A DNA stretch of 64,000 nucleotides from Comamonas serinivorans (GCF_002158865.1 NZ_CP021455.1:1-64000), one strand, 5' to 3'. Shown: positions 1 through 9,061, counted from the first letter of the stretch. The notes: generated by a model from the letters alone, not told the origin. Program-made: numbers and translations.

Positions 1-1080
1 ACGGCCGAGCCGGCCAAGCCAGCCAAACCCAACACGGCCGAGCGCGAGGCCTCAGCCTTCCGCAGCCGGCTGAACCCGGCGCTGACCTTCAGCACGCTGG
101 TGGAGGGCTCGGCCAACCGCATGGCGCGCGCCGCAGCCCTGCACGTGGCCAGCTCGCCCGGTCAGCTGTACAACCCGCTGTTCATCTACGGCGGCGTGGG
201 CCTGGGCAAGACCCACCTGGTGCACGCGGTGGGCAACCAGCTGCTGGCCGACAAGCTGGACGCCAAGGTGCTCTACATCCACGCCGAGCAATTCGTCTCG
301 GACGTGGTCAAGTCCTACCAACGCAAGACCTTCGACGAGTTCAAGGCCTTCTACCACTCGCTCGATCTGCTGCTGATCGACGACGTGCAGTTCTTCGCCA
401 ACAAGGACCGCACGCAGGAAGAGTTCTTCAACGCCTTCGAGGCGCTGCTGGCCAAGAAGAGCCACATCGTCATGACCTCGGACACCTACCCCAAGGGTCT
501 GACGGACATCCACGAGCGCCTGGTGTCGCGCTTCGACTCGGGGCTGACGGTGGCGCTGGAGCCCCCGGAGCTCGAGCTGCGCGTGGCCATCCTGATCAAC
601 AAGGCACAGACCGAGGGCGCGGTGATGCCCGAGGACGTGGCCTTCTTCGTCGCCAAGAACGTGCGCTCCAACGTGCGCGAGCTCGAAGGCGCGCTGCGCA
701 AGATCCTGGCCTACTCACGTTTCAACCAGAAGGAAATCTCCATCAACCTGGCGCGCGAGGCGCTGCGCGACCTGCTGTCGATCCAGAACCGCCAGATCGG
801 CGTGGAGAACATCCAGAAGACCGTGGCCGACTTCTACAAGATCAAGGTCGCCGACATGTACAGCAAGAAGCGCCCGGCCTCCATCGCGCGGCCGCGCCAG
901 ATCGCGATGTACCTGGCCAAGGAGCTGACGCAAAAAAGCCTGCCCGAGATCGGCGAGCTGTTCGGCGGCCGCGACCACACCACGGTGCTGCACGCCGTGC
1001 GCAAGATCGCCGCCGAGCGCCAGACCGTCACCGAGCTGAACCAGCAGCTGCACGTGCTGGAGCAGACGCTCAAGGGCTGA
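1..1080 (+). CDS. dnaA: Chromosomal replication initiator DnaA (5' end outside window)
   Basis: DnaA is the AAA+ ATPase that binds DnaA boxes and melts oriC. The frame is open from base 1, so the N-terminal domain and start codon lie off the left edge; about 359 residues of domains III and IV remain. Visible motifs are Walker A (GGVGLGKTH, about bases 190-216), Walker B (LLLIDDVQF, about 370-396), the sensor II region (NVRELEGALRKI) and the C-terminal DnaA-box recognition signature GGRDHTTVLHAVRKI near base 965. Stop TGA at 1078. Oddly, dnaN and gyrB do not follow: they lie 8 kb away on the other strand. Identification is certain; expression and oriC cannot be judged because the upstream region is missing. 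Confidence 0.98.
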   Translation, partial: TAEPAKPAKPNTAEREASAFRSRLNPALTFSTLVEGSANRMARAAALHVASSPGQLYNPLFIYGGVGLGKTHLVHAVGNQLLADKLDAKVLYIHAEQFVSDVVKSYQRKTFDEFKAFYHSLDLLLIDDVQFFANKDRTQEEFFNAFEALLAKKSHIVMTSDTYPKGLTDIHERLVSRFDSGLTVALEPPELELRVAILINKAQTEGAVMPEDVAFFVAKNVRSNVRELEGALRKILAYSRFNQKEISINLAREALRDLLSIQNRQIGVENIQKTVADFYKIKVADMYSKKRPASIARPRQIAMYLAKELTQKSLPEIGELFGGRDHTTVLHAVRKIAAERQTVTELNQQLHVLEQTLKG

Positions 1081-1113
1081 GCGCTGCGGCATCCGGCTGT
1101 CTGCGGCGTGTGG

Positions 1114-1140
1114 TCCATGTGCGTCGCACCACCACATGGA
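1114..1140. repeat. Inverted repeat downstream of dnaA
   Basis: Perfect 8-bp arms TCCATGTG (1114-1121) and CACATGGA (1133-1140) separated by 11 bases, 33 bases after the dnaA stop. There is no T-run, so it is not a classical terminator. It lies just before the first 46-bp palindrome. Confidence 0.4.
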
Positions 1141-1142
1141 AT

Positions 1143-1194
1143 AGAGTATGGCGCCATCATCGATGGCATGTCATCGGCAATGGTCACATACCCC
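1143..1194. repeat. 46-bp palindromic element, copy 1
   Basis: Core 1146-1191, GTATG...CATAC, between dnaA and the PBP4 gene (same strand). The central stem is CGATG/CATCG, a paired variant of the usual CGTT/AACG. The rest of the 318-bp spacer holds no gene. Confidence 0.85.
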
Positions 1195-1398
1195 GTCCTT
1201 TCAGCCAACAAATGACCTTCAACCACACGGCCCCTACTGGATGGGTCGACGCAGCGCGGGCGGGATGAGGGCGCCAGCGCTTTTACGCTTGATCTTGTCG
1301 CGCATGCCGATGGCACCCTTGACCCGCATGCTCATTGGCCCAATCAGCGGCAATGCGTCGCGCCAGCGCCGTCATGGCTTGGTTTTAGACTCGCGGCC

Positions 1399-2943
1399 AT
1401 GCTGCATTGCCCTCCTTCGGCCCGGTTGCGGGCCCTGCGCCTGGCCCTGGGCGGCCTGATCCTGTCGACGCTGGCCGGCACTTCGCTCGCCCGAACGGCG
1501 GCGCCGGTGACCGCCCTGCCCAGCCCCGTGAGCCAGGCCCTGCAACAGGCCAAGGTGCCGCTCGAGGCCCTCAGCGTGATCGTGGCGCCGCTGCCCCCCG
1601 CGCCCGGCGCCGTGAACCCCAGGCCCGAGCCCGTGAACCCATCGGGCAACGCCAACGCCCAGCCCGCCCCCTGGACCATGCCGGCGCCGCGCCTGAACTG
1701 GCAGCCCGACGTGCCGCGCAACCCGGCCTCGGTGATGAAGCTGGTGACCACCTACGCCGGCCTGGACCTGCTGGGCTCGTCCTACCTGTGGCGCACGCGC
1801 GTCTACGTCGATGGCCCGATCCAGGACGGCGTGCTCAACGGCAACCTCATCCTGCGCGGCGGCGGCGACCCCAAGCTGGTGATCGAACGCCTGCAGGACC
1901 TGCTGGCCCATGTCATGGAAAAAGGCGTGCGCGTGATCCGCGGCGACATCATCCTGGACAACTCGGTCTTCACCCTGCCGGCGCACGACCCGGCCGCGTT
2001 CGACGACGAGCCGCTGCGGCCCTACAACGCCGCGCCCGACGGCCTGCTGATGAACTTCAAGTCGCTGGTGTTCCGCTTCGTGCCCGATGGCCAGGGCCAG
2101 GCCCTCGTCTACACCACGCCCCCGCTGGCGGGGCTGGCGGTCACGCCCCGCGTGCCGCTCAACCGCAACGGCTGCGGCGTCTGGCAGACCGGGCTGCAGG
2201 CCGATTTCCAGGATCCCTTGAACATCCGCTTCAACGGCAGCTACCCGGCCGCCTGCGGCGAACGCGAATGGGCGGTGGCCTATGCCGATCCGGCGCATTT
2301 CTCGGCCCGCATGGTGGAGGGCGTGTGGCGGCAAGCCGGCGGCGCCCTGCTGGGCCAGACGCGGTATGCCCGTGTTCCCGCTGGCGCCAAGGTGCTGGTC
2401 ACGGGCACCTCCATCCCGCTGGTGTCCGTCATCGCGGACATCAACAAGTTTTCGAACAACGTGATGGCCCAGCAGCTGTTCCTCACCCTGTCGTCGGCGG
2501 GTGATGCGCGGGGCAGCTTTACGGAGTCGCGCAACCGCCTGGCCGGCTGGTGGCGGCAGCAGTTCGGCCTGCGGCCCGCCCCCAAGGTGGACAACGGCTC
2601 CGGCCTGTCGCGCGACGAGCGCATCACGGCGGCTTCGCTCACGGCCCTGCTGCAGCATGCGGCGCAAGGCCGCAACGCGAGCGCGTTCATGGAATCGCTG
2701 AGCATCGCCGGCGTGGACGGCACGACGGCCCGCATGCGCGCCCGCAACCCCAACTCGGCGGCGCTGGGCAACGCGCGGCTGAAGACCGGCACCTTGCGCG
2801 ACGTGACCGCCATCGCCGGGTATGCCTACGGCCACAGCGGTCAGGTCTACACCGTGGTGGCCATCATCAACCACCCGAATGCCCCGGCGGCCCGCGCGGC
2901 GCTCGATCGCGTGGTGGACTGGGCCGTGCGCGACGCGAGCTGA
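1399..2943 (+). CDS. dacB: D-alanyl-D-alanine carboxypeptidase/endopeptidase, PBP4 (DacB) family
   Basis: Class C penicillin-binding protein of 514 residues that trims or cleaves peptidoglycan cross-links in the periplasm. A signal peptide is visible (residues about 1-31, hydrophobic LALGGLILSTLAG followed by SLA). The three catalytic motifs are present: SVMK (S111, K114), SNN (352-354) and KTG (462-464), with the long insertion between motifs 1 and 2 that is typical of PBP4. The ATG at 1399 precedes the signal peptide directly. The family assignment is firm from the motif set; whether it is mainly an endopeptidase or a carboxypeptidase is inferred from the family. It stands alone, with 46-bp palindrome copy 1 upstream. 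Confidence 0.93.
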   Translation: MLHCPPSARLRALRLALGGLILSTLAGTSLARTAAPVTALPSPVSQALQQAKVPLEALSVIVAPLPPAPGAVNPRPEPVNPSGNANAQPAPWTMPAPRLNWQPDVPRNPASVMKLVTTYAGLDLLGSSYLWRTRVYVDGPIQDGVLNGNLILRGGGDPKLVIERLQDLLAHVMEKGVRVIRGDIILDNSVFTLPAHDPAAFDDEPLRPYNAAPDGLLMNFKSLVFRFVPDGQGQALVYTTPPLAGLAVTPRVPLNRNGCGVWQTGLQADFQDPLNIRFNGSYPAACGEREWAVAYADPAHFSARMVEGVWRQAGGALLGQTRYARVPAGAKVLVTGTSIPLVSVIADINKFSNNVMAQQLFLTLSSAGDARGSFTESRNRLAGWWRQQFGLRPAPKVDNGSGLSRDERITAASLTALLQHAAQGRNASAFMESLSIAGVDGTTARMRARNPNSAALGNARLKTGTLRDVTAIAGYAYGHSGQVYTVVAIINHPNAPAARAALDRVVDWAVRDAS

Positions 2944-3151
2944 GGCCGGTCCAGGCCGGTGAAGCCGGCTTGGCGCTTGGCGCAGCGCACCGGCCGCTCG
3001 ACCTTGACCCTCGTCAGCACGCAAGGTCGCCACGGCTCGGCTGCGGCCAGGCCACATCCCTGTGGGAAGAAACCGGTGAAACACACGCGCTTGCAGCCGC
3101 GGCGCGCGCGTGATGAAATGCGACACGGCAATTTGCTCAACTTGAGGATAA

Positions 3152-4453
3152 TTGCCACGCACGGTGCCCCGGCCCTTTGGCCGAAACGCCGCACCCGCCG
3201 TCTGCCTCGCAAGGACCGCCCATGACCGCCCCCGCCTCGCCTGCCTCGTCCGCGCCCCGCTGGCCACGGGCGCCAAACGCAACCGCCTGCTTCTCACCTC
3301 GGGCATGGGCTGGATGTTCGACGCCATGGACGTGGGCCTGCTCTCGTTCGTGCTGGCCGCGCTGGCCGTCGACATGCACCTGAGCAAGGGTCAGCTGGGC
3401 TGGCTGGCCAGCCTGAACTCCATCGGCATGGCCGTGGGCGCCGTCGTGTTCGGCATGTGGGCCGACCGCATCGGGCGCAAGCACGTGTTCATCATCACGC
3501 TGCTGCTGTTCTCCATCGCCAGCGGGCTGTCGGCGCTGGCGACCAGCTTTGCCATGCTGATGGTGCTGCGCTTTTTCATCGGCATGGGGCTGGGGGGCGA
3601 GTTGCCCGTGGCCTCGACCTACGTGTCGGAGCGCGTGCCCACGCACGAGCGCGGCCGCGTCGTCGTGCTGCTGGAGAGCTTCTGGGCGCTGGGCTGGATC
3701 CTGGCGGCGCTGATCGGCTACTTCGTCATCCCCGATCACGGCTGGCGCGTGGCCATGCTGCTGTCGGCCGCGCCGGCGCTGTACGCGCTCTACCTGCGCA
3801 CCGGTCTGGAGGACGACCGCCCCAGCGCCAACGCGCGCGCCGCCGTGGACCCCTGGACGGTGCGCTTCGCGCGCCTCTGGGCCGACGAGCACCGCCGCTC
3901 CACGGTCGTGCTCTGGGTGCTGTGGTTCACCATCGTGTTCTCGTACTACGGCATGTTCCTGTGGCTGCCCTCGGTCATGATCGGCAAGGGCTTCCCGCTC
4001 ATCAAGAGCTTCGGCTACGTGCTGCTGATGACGCTGGCGCAACTGCCCGGCTACTTCACGGCAGCCTGGCTGATCGAGCGCATGGGCCGCAAGTTCGTGC
4101 TCGTGGTCTACCTGACGGGCACGGCCGTCAGCGCCTGGCTGTTCGGCCAGGCCGAGACGCAGCACGCGCTGCTGGCTTCGGGCGCGCTGCTGTCCTTCTT
4201 CAACCTGGGTGCCTGGGGCGCGCTGTACGCCTACTCGCCCGAAAACTACCCGGCCAGCATCCGCGCCAGCGGGGTGGGCACGGCCGCCGGGGTGGGCCGC
4301 ATCGGTGGCATCCTGGGGCCGCTGGCGATCCCGTTCCTGGGTGCGCAGGGCTGGAGCACCGGCGCCATCTTTGCGCTGTTCGCCGTCGCCATCGCGATAG
4401 GCGCCGTCACCGTGCTGGCCCTGGGGCGCGAGACCAAGGGCCAGGCCGCTTAA
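3152..4453 (+). CDS. MFS transporter (NiaP/SV2-like), N-terminus possibly frameshifted
   Basis: Inner-membrane major facilitator with 12 predicted helices. The body begins at about base 3280 with GMGWMFDAMDVGLLSF, and the A-loop motif GMWADRIGRKHVF is present. The first helix with 'FDAMD' resembles the niacin/aromatic-acid or SV2-like group; the substrate is not known. The open frame starts at a TTG (3152) or GTG (3164) without a clear ribosome site. The only well-placed start, ATG 3222 with AAGGA at 3211, is in another frame (MTAPASPASSAP...) and would need a -1 shift before about 3290 to enter the transporter frame. Either the true start is non-ATG or one base was lost there, in the genome or the assembly. 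Confidence 0.82.
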   Translation: MPRTVPRPFGRNAAPAVCLARTAHDRPRLACLVRAPLATGAKRNRLLLTSGMGWMFDAMDVGLLSFVLAALAVDMHLSKGQLGWLASLNSIGMAVGAVVFGMWADRIGRKHVFIITLLLFSIASGLSALATSFAMLMVLRFFIGMGLGGELPVASTYVSERVPTHERGRVVVLLESFWALGWILAALIGYFVIPDHGWRVAMLLSAAPALYALYLRTGLEDDRPSANARAAVDPWTVRFARLWADEHRRSTVVLWVLWFTIVFSYYGMFLWLPSVMIGKGFPLIKSFGYVLLMTLAQLPGYFTAAWLIERMGRKFVLVVYLTGTAVSAWLFGQAETQHALLASGALLSFFNLGAWGALYAYSPENYPASIRASGVGTAAGVGRIGGILGPLAIPFLGAQGWSTGAIFALFAVAIAIGAVTVLALGRETKGQAA

Positions 4454-4454
4454 G

Positions 4455-4506
4455 GCAGTATCACTCGATTGCCGTTTCCAATGAAACGGCATTGACCTCA
4501 TACTCC
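4455..4506. repeat. 46-bp palindromic element, copy 2
   Basis: Core 4458-4503, four bases after the MFS stop codon. Inner arms GCCGTTT/AAACGGC are perfectly paired. Flanks GCA/TCC. Confidence 0.9.
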
Positions 4507-4622
4507 TGAAATGATCGTCACCTGCGAACCCGTGGCCCTGCACCGGCTCCGGGCTCGCCGCGCCGGCTGCGCCGTGGATATCCACAACGCCCGGCCCGTT
4601 GCACCACTGCACAATGCGCGCC

Positions 4623-5102
4623 ATGAACCTCCAACGCATTCTGGTGGCCCTGGGTCTGGCCGTGCTGATGGTCTGGTCGTGGCAGCACTACGGCCTGTCG
4701 GGCCTGCTGCTGACCAGCGGCTTCGCCGTCATGTGGCTGCTGCTCAACGTCCACCGCACGCTGGCCGTGCTGCGCCGCACCGCCAACATGCCCGTGGGCT
4801 ACATCGGCAGCGCCGTGATGCTCAACGCCAAGCTCAAGCCCCAGCAGACCCTGTTGCACGTCACGGCCCTGACCAGCTCGCTCGGCCAGCGCGAATCGGC
4901 AGCCGATGTGCAGCCCGAGGTCTACCGCTGGACCGATCCCGGCAACTCCAGCGTGGTCGCCACTTTCCAGGACGGGCGCCTGCAATCGTGGGAGCTGATC
5001 CGGCCACCCGTGCAGGACGAGCCCGCCGAGGCGGCCGATGCGTCGGCCGCGTCCGCCGACCTGCCGCCCCCGGCCACCACCTCCACGCCGCCCCAGGCCT
5101 GA
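4623..5102 (+). CDS. Small membrane protein of unknown function
   Basis: 159 residues from ATG 4623 (MNLQRILVALGLAV...). Two adjacent hydrophobic helices fill residues about 4-45, followed by a basic stretch (VHRTLAVLRRT) and a soluble domain to about residue 125 with the pattern PEVYRWTDPGNSSVVATFQDGRL. The C-terminal tail is low-complexity Ala/Pro. In-frame ATGs also exist at 4599 and 4614; 4623 is preferred because it begins at the hydrophobic helix. It is probably an inner-membrane protein with a cytoplasmic tail. I do not recognise the family, and the neighbours do not suggest a role. Confidence 0.75.
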   Translation: MNLQRILVALGLAVLMVWSWQHYGLSGLLLTSGFAVMWLLLNVHRTLAVLRRTANMPVGYIGSAVMLNAKLKPQQTLLHVTALTSSLGQRESAADVQPEVYRWTDPGNSSVVATFQDGRLQSWELIRPPVQDEPAEAADASAASADLPPPATTSTPPQA

Positions 5103-5198
5103 GCCACCCACCGCACGCGCCTCAACCGCTCGAGCCTGCATGAAGCACGCACGGGGGTGCAACTCGCACTGGCCGGTGTCCAGGCCTGCCCCCTCGCC

Positions 5199-6041
5199 TC
5201 ACCCCCGCGTGGCGCGGTGCGCGGCCCACTGCTCGGGCGACCACTGCAGCAGGTCTTCCGCCCCCGAGCTGCGCAGGTGCGCGCCGCCATCGATGACCAC
5301 CATCTCGCCGGTGATGTAGCTCGCGCCGTCGCTGATGAGGTAGCTCGCGAGGTCGGCCAACTCGGGTGGCCGGCCGACGCGGCCCAGCGGGTTCATGGCC
5401 AGGCGCTCGCCCTGGCCGCCACGCGCGCTGGGGTTGAGCTGGCGCGTCGCACCCTCGGTTGGAAACGGCCCGGGCGCGATGGCCACGGTGCGGATGCCGT
5501 GCACGCCCCACTCCACGGCCAGGCTGCGCGTCATGGCCAGCAAACCCGATTTCGCCATGGCCGATGGCACGGTGAACGCCCGGCCCGTGAGGGTCGAGGT
5601 GGACAGGATGCTGAGCACCACCCCGGGCGTGCCGGCATCGATCCAGCGCTTGCCCAGCGCCAGCGTGCAGTACAGCGCGCCATGCAAGGTGGGCGCCAGG
5701 ATGGCGTCGGCCGCGCGGGCCGACAGCTGCTCGGTCTGGGCGATGAAGCTGGCCGCCGCGTTGTTGACCAGCACATTGGGCGTGCCCGCCTCGCACACGC
5801 GGTCCATGGCCTCGGCCACGGCATCGGGGCTGCGGATGTCCAGCGCCTGGACGCGCACCTGCGCCCCCCGCGTGGCCGCGCGCAGCGCATCGGCCGTGGC
5901 CTGCAAGGCCTCAAGCCGCCGGCCGACCAGCACCAGCTGCGCCCCCAGTTCGGCAAAGCGCGCGGCCATCGCGGCCCCCAGGCCGCTTCCGCCGCCGGTG
6001 ATCAACACCGTTTTGTCCTGCAACAACCCCGTGGCAAACAT
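5199..6041 (-). CDS. SDR oxidoreductase, 2,4-dienoyl-CoA reductase-like
   Basis: 280-residue short-chain dehydrogenase with a Rossmann nucleotide-binding motif TGGGSGLG (residues about 15-22) and the NNAAASF motif. In place of the classical YxxxK it has SAMAKSG, with Ser and Lys spaced as in the 2,4-dienoyl-CoA reductase branch, followed by LAVEWG and APGPFPTEGA, which are typical of that branch. The likely role is NADPH-dependent reduction of 2,4-dienoyl-CoA during oxidation of unsaturated fatty acids; this is inferred from the family. ATG at 6041 opens directly on the Rossmann fold. Single gene, with copy 3 of the palindrome upstream. Confidence 0.85.
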   Translation of the reverse strand: MFATGLLQDKTVLITGGGSGLGAAMAARFAELGAQLVLVGRRLEALQATADALRAATRGAQVRVQALDIRSPDAVAEAMDRVCEAGTPNVLVNNAAASFIAQTEQLSARAADAILAPTLHGALYCTLALGKRWIDAGTPGVVLSILSTSTLTGRAFTVPSAMAKSGLLAMTRSLAVEWGVHGIRTVAIAPGPFPTEGATRQLNPSARGGQGERLAMNPLGRVGRPPELADLASYLISDGASYITGEMVVIDGGAHLRSSGAEDLLQWSPEQWAAHRATRG

Positions 6042-6166
6042 GGCATCTCCGTTTCAGATGCAAACGCCCATGCTAGGACCGGCCGCGACACCGCGCGATC
6101 ACCTCGGCGATGCGCCTCATCGCGCGCAGCAACGCGCAACGGCTTCAGCGGCCAGAAGCATTCAGA

Positions 6167-6218
6167 TGGGTATGCATCCATGCCGGTTTTGCACAAAACG
6201 AGAAGCGACCTGTACTAC
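6167..6218. repeat. 46-bp palindromic element, copy 3
   Basis: Core 6170-6215, between two minus-strand genes. The right end has decayed to TGTAC instead of CATAC, with length still 46. Nothing else is recognisable in the 403-bp spacer 6042-6444. Confidence 0.75.
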
Positions 6219-6444
6219 CCACCCTTTGGTCTTGACCCAAATGGCCAAGCCCGCCATCGAGCAATCGGTGCATCTGGCCGGTGTGTCGACGGCAAGGGCG
6301 AGAGCCCAGGCGGTCCCGGCGCCCCCTGAGAGGGCCGCGACGGTCTGCGGCCGATTTTGAGAAACGCTGCGAGCTGTCCGCCTGTTCACAGCTCGTCAGT
6401 TCGACCATCTGCCGTAGACCGGCGGACCTCGGAGCCCGGTGGTG

Positions 6445-7500
6445 TCAAGACCTGCGCCGGCGCCCCCTCGGCCTCGCCTCAGCGGGCGCTTGCGCAGCGG
6501 CATCCGCCTCGGCGGCCTCGGCCTGGGCGGCTGCCGGTGCGTCGGCCGCAGCCTCGAAATGGCCGCTCAACAACTCGGCCAGGCGGGCCACCGGCATGCG
6601 AAAGCCGCTGGCCTGGGGGTGGCCGCCGCCGCCCATGCTCTGCGCCAGCGGGATGCAGTCGAAGGTCGAGCGCGAGCGCAGGCCCACCTTCACACCCGAT
6701 CCCTTGGCCTGCCACATCAGCGCGAAGGTGCCGCTGCGCTTGGCCAGCAGGTCGCCCACCTGGCTGTGGAACATGCCGGGCGCGTTGACCATGAGGCCTG
6801 CCACGCCGTTGAAGACCAGCGGCTCGGCGTTGTCGGCGATGTCGTGGCACAGCTTCTGGTACTTCTCGTCCATGGCCTGCCCACGCGCGCTGAACGCCGC
6901 CACCTGCTCGGGCGTGAAGGCGGCGATCTCCGCCCAGCGCGCCACCGTGCGCGGCTCCATGTCCAGCGCAGCCAGGAAGGCGGCGCTGTCCGGCAGGGCC
7001 CAGCGCCACAGGTCCCGGTCTTCGATGTGGGCGATCAGGGCCGGCAGCGGCTGGTCGGGAAAAAAGAAGTCCCAGGCCAGGCGCGCGCCCGAGCGCGTCA
7101 AATCGAAGTGCACGACGCCACACCGGCAGCGGTAGCCCTGCAGCTCGTCGGCCGCGCTCTTGTGGTGGTCGAGCAGCACCAGCTTGGCCGCGCGGGCCTC
7201 GACCTCGGCCAGCAGCTCGGGGCCGAAGGCAAAGTCCAGCACGTAGACGGCGCGGCCTTCCAGCGGGGGCAGGTCGTCAACGTTGGCCACCTCGCCATGG
7301 TCCAGGCCGAGCAACTCGACCTCGCTGCCGTAGTACAGCCAGGCCGTCATGGCGGCGCCAAAGCCGTCGGGGCAACGGCGCCCGTGGTACAGGATCAGCG
7401 GCTTGGGATCGCTGGGCGACGGCCCCACGCGCAGCAGGTCGCGGAGGAAGCGAGGGCCTGCGGGGGACCCGGGCACAGCAAGTGGACGATCTGGAGACAT
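6445..7500 (-). CDS. DHH/DHHA1 family phosphoesterase
   Basis: 351 residues from ATG 7500. The DHH motif is visible in KLVLLDHHKSA, with upstream acidic residues (HGRRCPDGFGAA, VLDFAF) that would complete the metal site, and the C-terminal DHHA1 signature GGGGHPQASGF. The C-terminus is Ala-rich and ends in an arginine cluster. Proteins of this type hydrolyse phosphodiesters (nanoRNA, cyclic dinucleotides or related substrates); the actual substrate cannot be read from the sequence. The frame stays open upstream through the CCAGC repeat, but that part is compositionally poor and I treat it as leader. A 12-unit GCTGG repeat lies 130 bp upstream of the start. Confidence 0.88.
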   Translation of the reverse strand: MSPDRPLAVPGSPAGPRFLRDLLRVGPSPSDPKPLILYHGRRCPDGFGAAMTAWLYYGSEVELLGLDHGEVANVDDLPPLEGRAVYVLDFAFGPELLAEVEARAAKLVLLDHHKSAADELQGYRCRCGVVHFDLTRSGARLAWDFFFPDQPLPALIAHIEDRDLWRWALPDSAAFLAALDMEPRTVARWAEIAAFTPEQVAAFSARGQAMDEKYQKLCHDIADNAEPLVFNGVAGLMVNAPGMFHSQVGDLLAKRSGTFALMWQAKGSGVKVGLRSRSTFDCIPLAQSMGGGGHPQASGFRMPVARLAELLSGHFEAAADAPAAAQAEAAEADAAAQAPAEARPRGRRRRS

Positions 7501-7630
7501 GGCCGCAATTGTCGCCGCCCGGCATCGTCCCCAGGGATGCGGCCCAGGCGCCACCACACACCGCTGAACAGGCAGTGCTGTCTCACCAGGGCTCGGCACC
7601 CTCTTGCGGCCTGGCGCAGTTGCCGGCGCT

Positions 7631-7690
7631 GCTGGGCTGGGCTGGGCTGGGCTGGGCTGGGCTGGGCTGGGCTGGGCTGGGCTGGGCTGG
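7631..7690. repeat. Pentanucleotide tandem repeat (GCTGG)12
   Basis: Twelve perfect tandem copies of GCTGG (CCAGC on the coding strand of the gene downstream), ending 130 bp upstream of the phosphoesterase start codon. Such repeats change length by slippage, so it could alter promoter or leader length; that effect is inference. Confidence 0.95.
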
Positions 7691-7850
7691 CGCCGCTCGC
7701 GCCGCGCACCCTGATCGCGCGGACGATGCGCCCGTTGTCGGCTGACACCGCGCCGAGCCCGCCTCAGCCCTGGGAAAGCCGAGGGGCGCTGGCGAGGTGG
7801 GACGCGGAACCGCCCGGTCACCGGCCCGGCCGCAGGGCGCGGCGGCCATG

Positions 7851-7883
7851 AAAAAAGCCAGCTTGCACATGGGCAAGCTGGCT
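7851..7883 (-). terminator. Intrinsic terminator of gap
   Basis: Read on the minus strand: perfect 11-bp stem AGCCAGCTTGC / GCAAGCTGGCT with a 6-base loop, then a run of T. It lies about 80 bp after the gap stop codon and beyond palindrome copy 4. Confidence 0.88.
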
Positions 7884-7912
7884 GCTTCACAGGCGCTGGG
7901 TCAACTCAAGAC

Positions 7913-7964
7913 AGGGTATGACCCCATGGTCGTTTTCTTTCAAACGGCAAGCGCCCCATACTGC
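7913..7964. repeat. 46-bp palindromic element, copy 4
   Basis: Core 7916-7961, directly after the gap stop codon and before its intrinsic terminator. Flanks AGG/TGC. The element therefore lies inside the gap mRNA 3' region. Confidence 0.9.
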
Positions 7965-7965
7965 C

Positions 7966-8967
7966 TTACTTGGCCGTGACCACGCGCACCATTTCCAGGC
8001 ACTTGTTCGAGTAGCCCCACTCGTTGTCGTACCAGCTGACGAGCTTGACGAAGGTGCCGTCGAGCGCGATGCCGGCTTCGGCGTCGAAGATCGAGGTGCG
8101 GGCGTCACCGCGGAAGTCGGTGGCGACGACCTTGTCTTCGGTGTAGCCCAGGATGCCCTTGAGCTTGCCTTCGGACTGGGCCTTCATTTCGGCGCAGATC
8201 TCGGCGTAGGTGGCGTCCTTGCTCAGCTCCACGGTCAGGTCGACCACCGACACGTCGGAGGTGGGCACGCGGAAGGACATGCCGGTCAGCTTGCCCTTCA
8301 GTTCAGGCAGCACCACGCCCACGGCCTTGGCAGCGCCGGTCGAGCTGGGGATGATGTTTTCCAGGATGCCGCGGCCGCCGCGCCAGTCCTTGTTCGACGG
8401 GCCGTCCACGGTCTTTTGCGTGGCGGTGGCGGCGTGCACGGTGGTCATCAGGCCGCGCTTGATGCCCCACTTGTCGTTCAGCACCTTGGCCAGCGGGGCC
8501 AGGCAGTTGGTGGTGCACGAGGCGTTCGAGATGATGGCCTGGCCGGCGTAGCCGTCCGAGTTCACGCCGAACACGAACATCGGCGTGTCGTCCTTGGACG
8601 GGGCCGACAGGATCACCTTCTTGGCGCCGGCGGCCAGGTGCTTCTCGGCGCTGGCCTTGTCCAGGAACAGGCCGGTGGACTCCAGCACCACGTCGGCGCC
8701 GACGTCGTTCCACTTCAGGTTGGCGGGGTCACGTTCCTGCGTCAGGCGAATCTTCTTGCCGTTGACGATCAGCGTGTTGCCCTCGACGGCGATGGTGCCC
8801 TGGAAGCGGCCATGCACCGAGTCGTACTGCAGCATGTAGGCCAGGTAGTCGGGCTCGAGCAGGTCGTTGATGCCCACGACTTCGATGTCGCTGAAGTTCT
8901 GCACGGCGGCGCGCAGCACGTTGCGGCCGATGCGGCCAAAGCCGTTGATGCCGAGTTTGATGGTCAT
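7966..8967 (-). CDS. gap: Glyceraldehyde-3-phosphate dehydrogenase, type I
   Basis: 333 residues; catalyses the NAD-dependent phosphorylation and oxidation of glyceraldehyde 3-phosphate in glycolysis. The Rossmann motif GINGFGRIGR is at residues 6-15, the acidic NAD-selecting residue is in GINDL, and the catalytic cysteine is C151 in SNASCTTNC. The C-terminal SWYDNEWGYSN signature is intact. A strong ribosome site (AGGAG) lies upstream of ATG 8967. It has its own terminator and is separated from gyrB by palindrome copy 5, so it is probably a single-gene transcript. Confidence 0.98.
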   Translation of the reverse strand: MTIKLGINGFGRIGRNVLRAAVQNFSDIEVVGINDLLEPDYLAYMLQYDSVHGRFQGTIAVEGNTLIVNGKKIRLTQERDPANLKWNDVGADVVLESTGLFLDKASAEKHLAAGAKKVILSAPSKDDTPMFVFGVNSDGYAGQAIISNASCTTNCLAPLAKVLNDKWGIKRGLMTTVHAATATQKTVDGPSNKDWRGGRGILENIIPSSTGAAKAVGVVLPELKGKLTGMSFRVPTSDVSVVDLTVELSKDATYAEICAEMKAQSEGKLKGILGYTEDKVVATDFRGDARTSIFDAEAGIALDGTFVKLVSWYDNEWGYSNKCLEMVRVVTAK

Positions 8968-9008
8968 GGTTTTCTCCTGATGATGTGGGGATGGTGAATG
9001 AATGTCTT

Positions 9009-9060
9009 GGGGTATGGCCAGACTGTCGTTTCAACATCAACGGCAAGCCGCCCATACCCC
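9009..9060. repeat. 46-bp palindromic element, copy 5
   Basis: Core 9012-9057, between gap and gyrB, touching the gyrB stop codon. Flanks GGG/CCC. Confidence 0.9.
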
Positions 9061-9061
9061 C

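Noticed and set aside
1372..3387. Minus-strand open frame opposite dacB (671 codons)
   Set aside because: Antisense shadow of dacB with Arg/His/Gly-rich composition.
4575..4590. DnaA-box-like TATCCACA near 4582 as part of an origin
   Set aside because: Single near-match in a short palindrome, with no cluster and no AT-rich DNA nearby.
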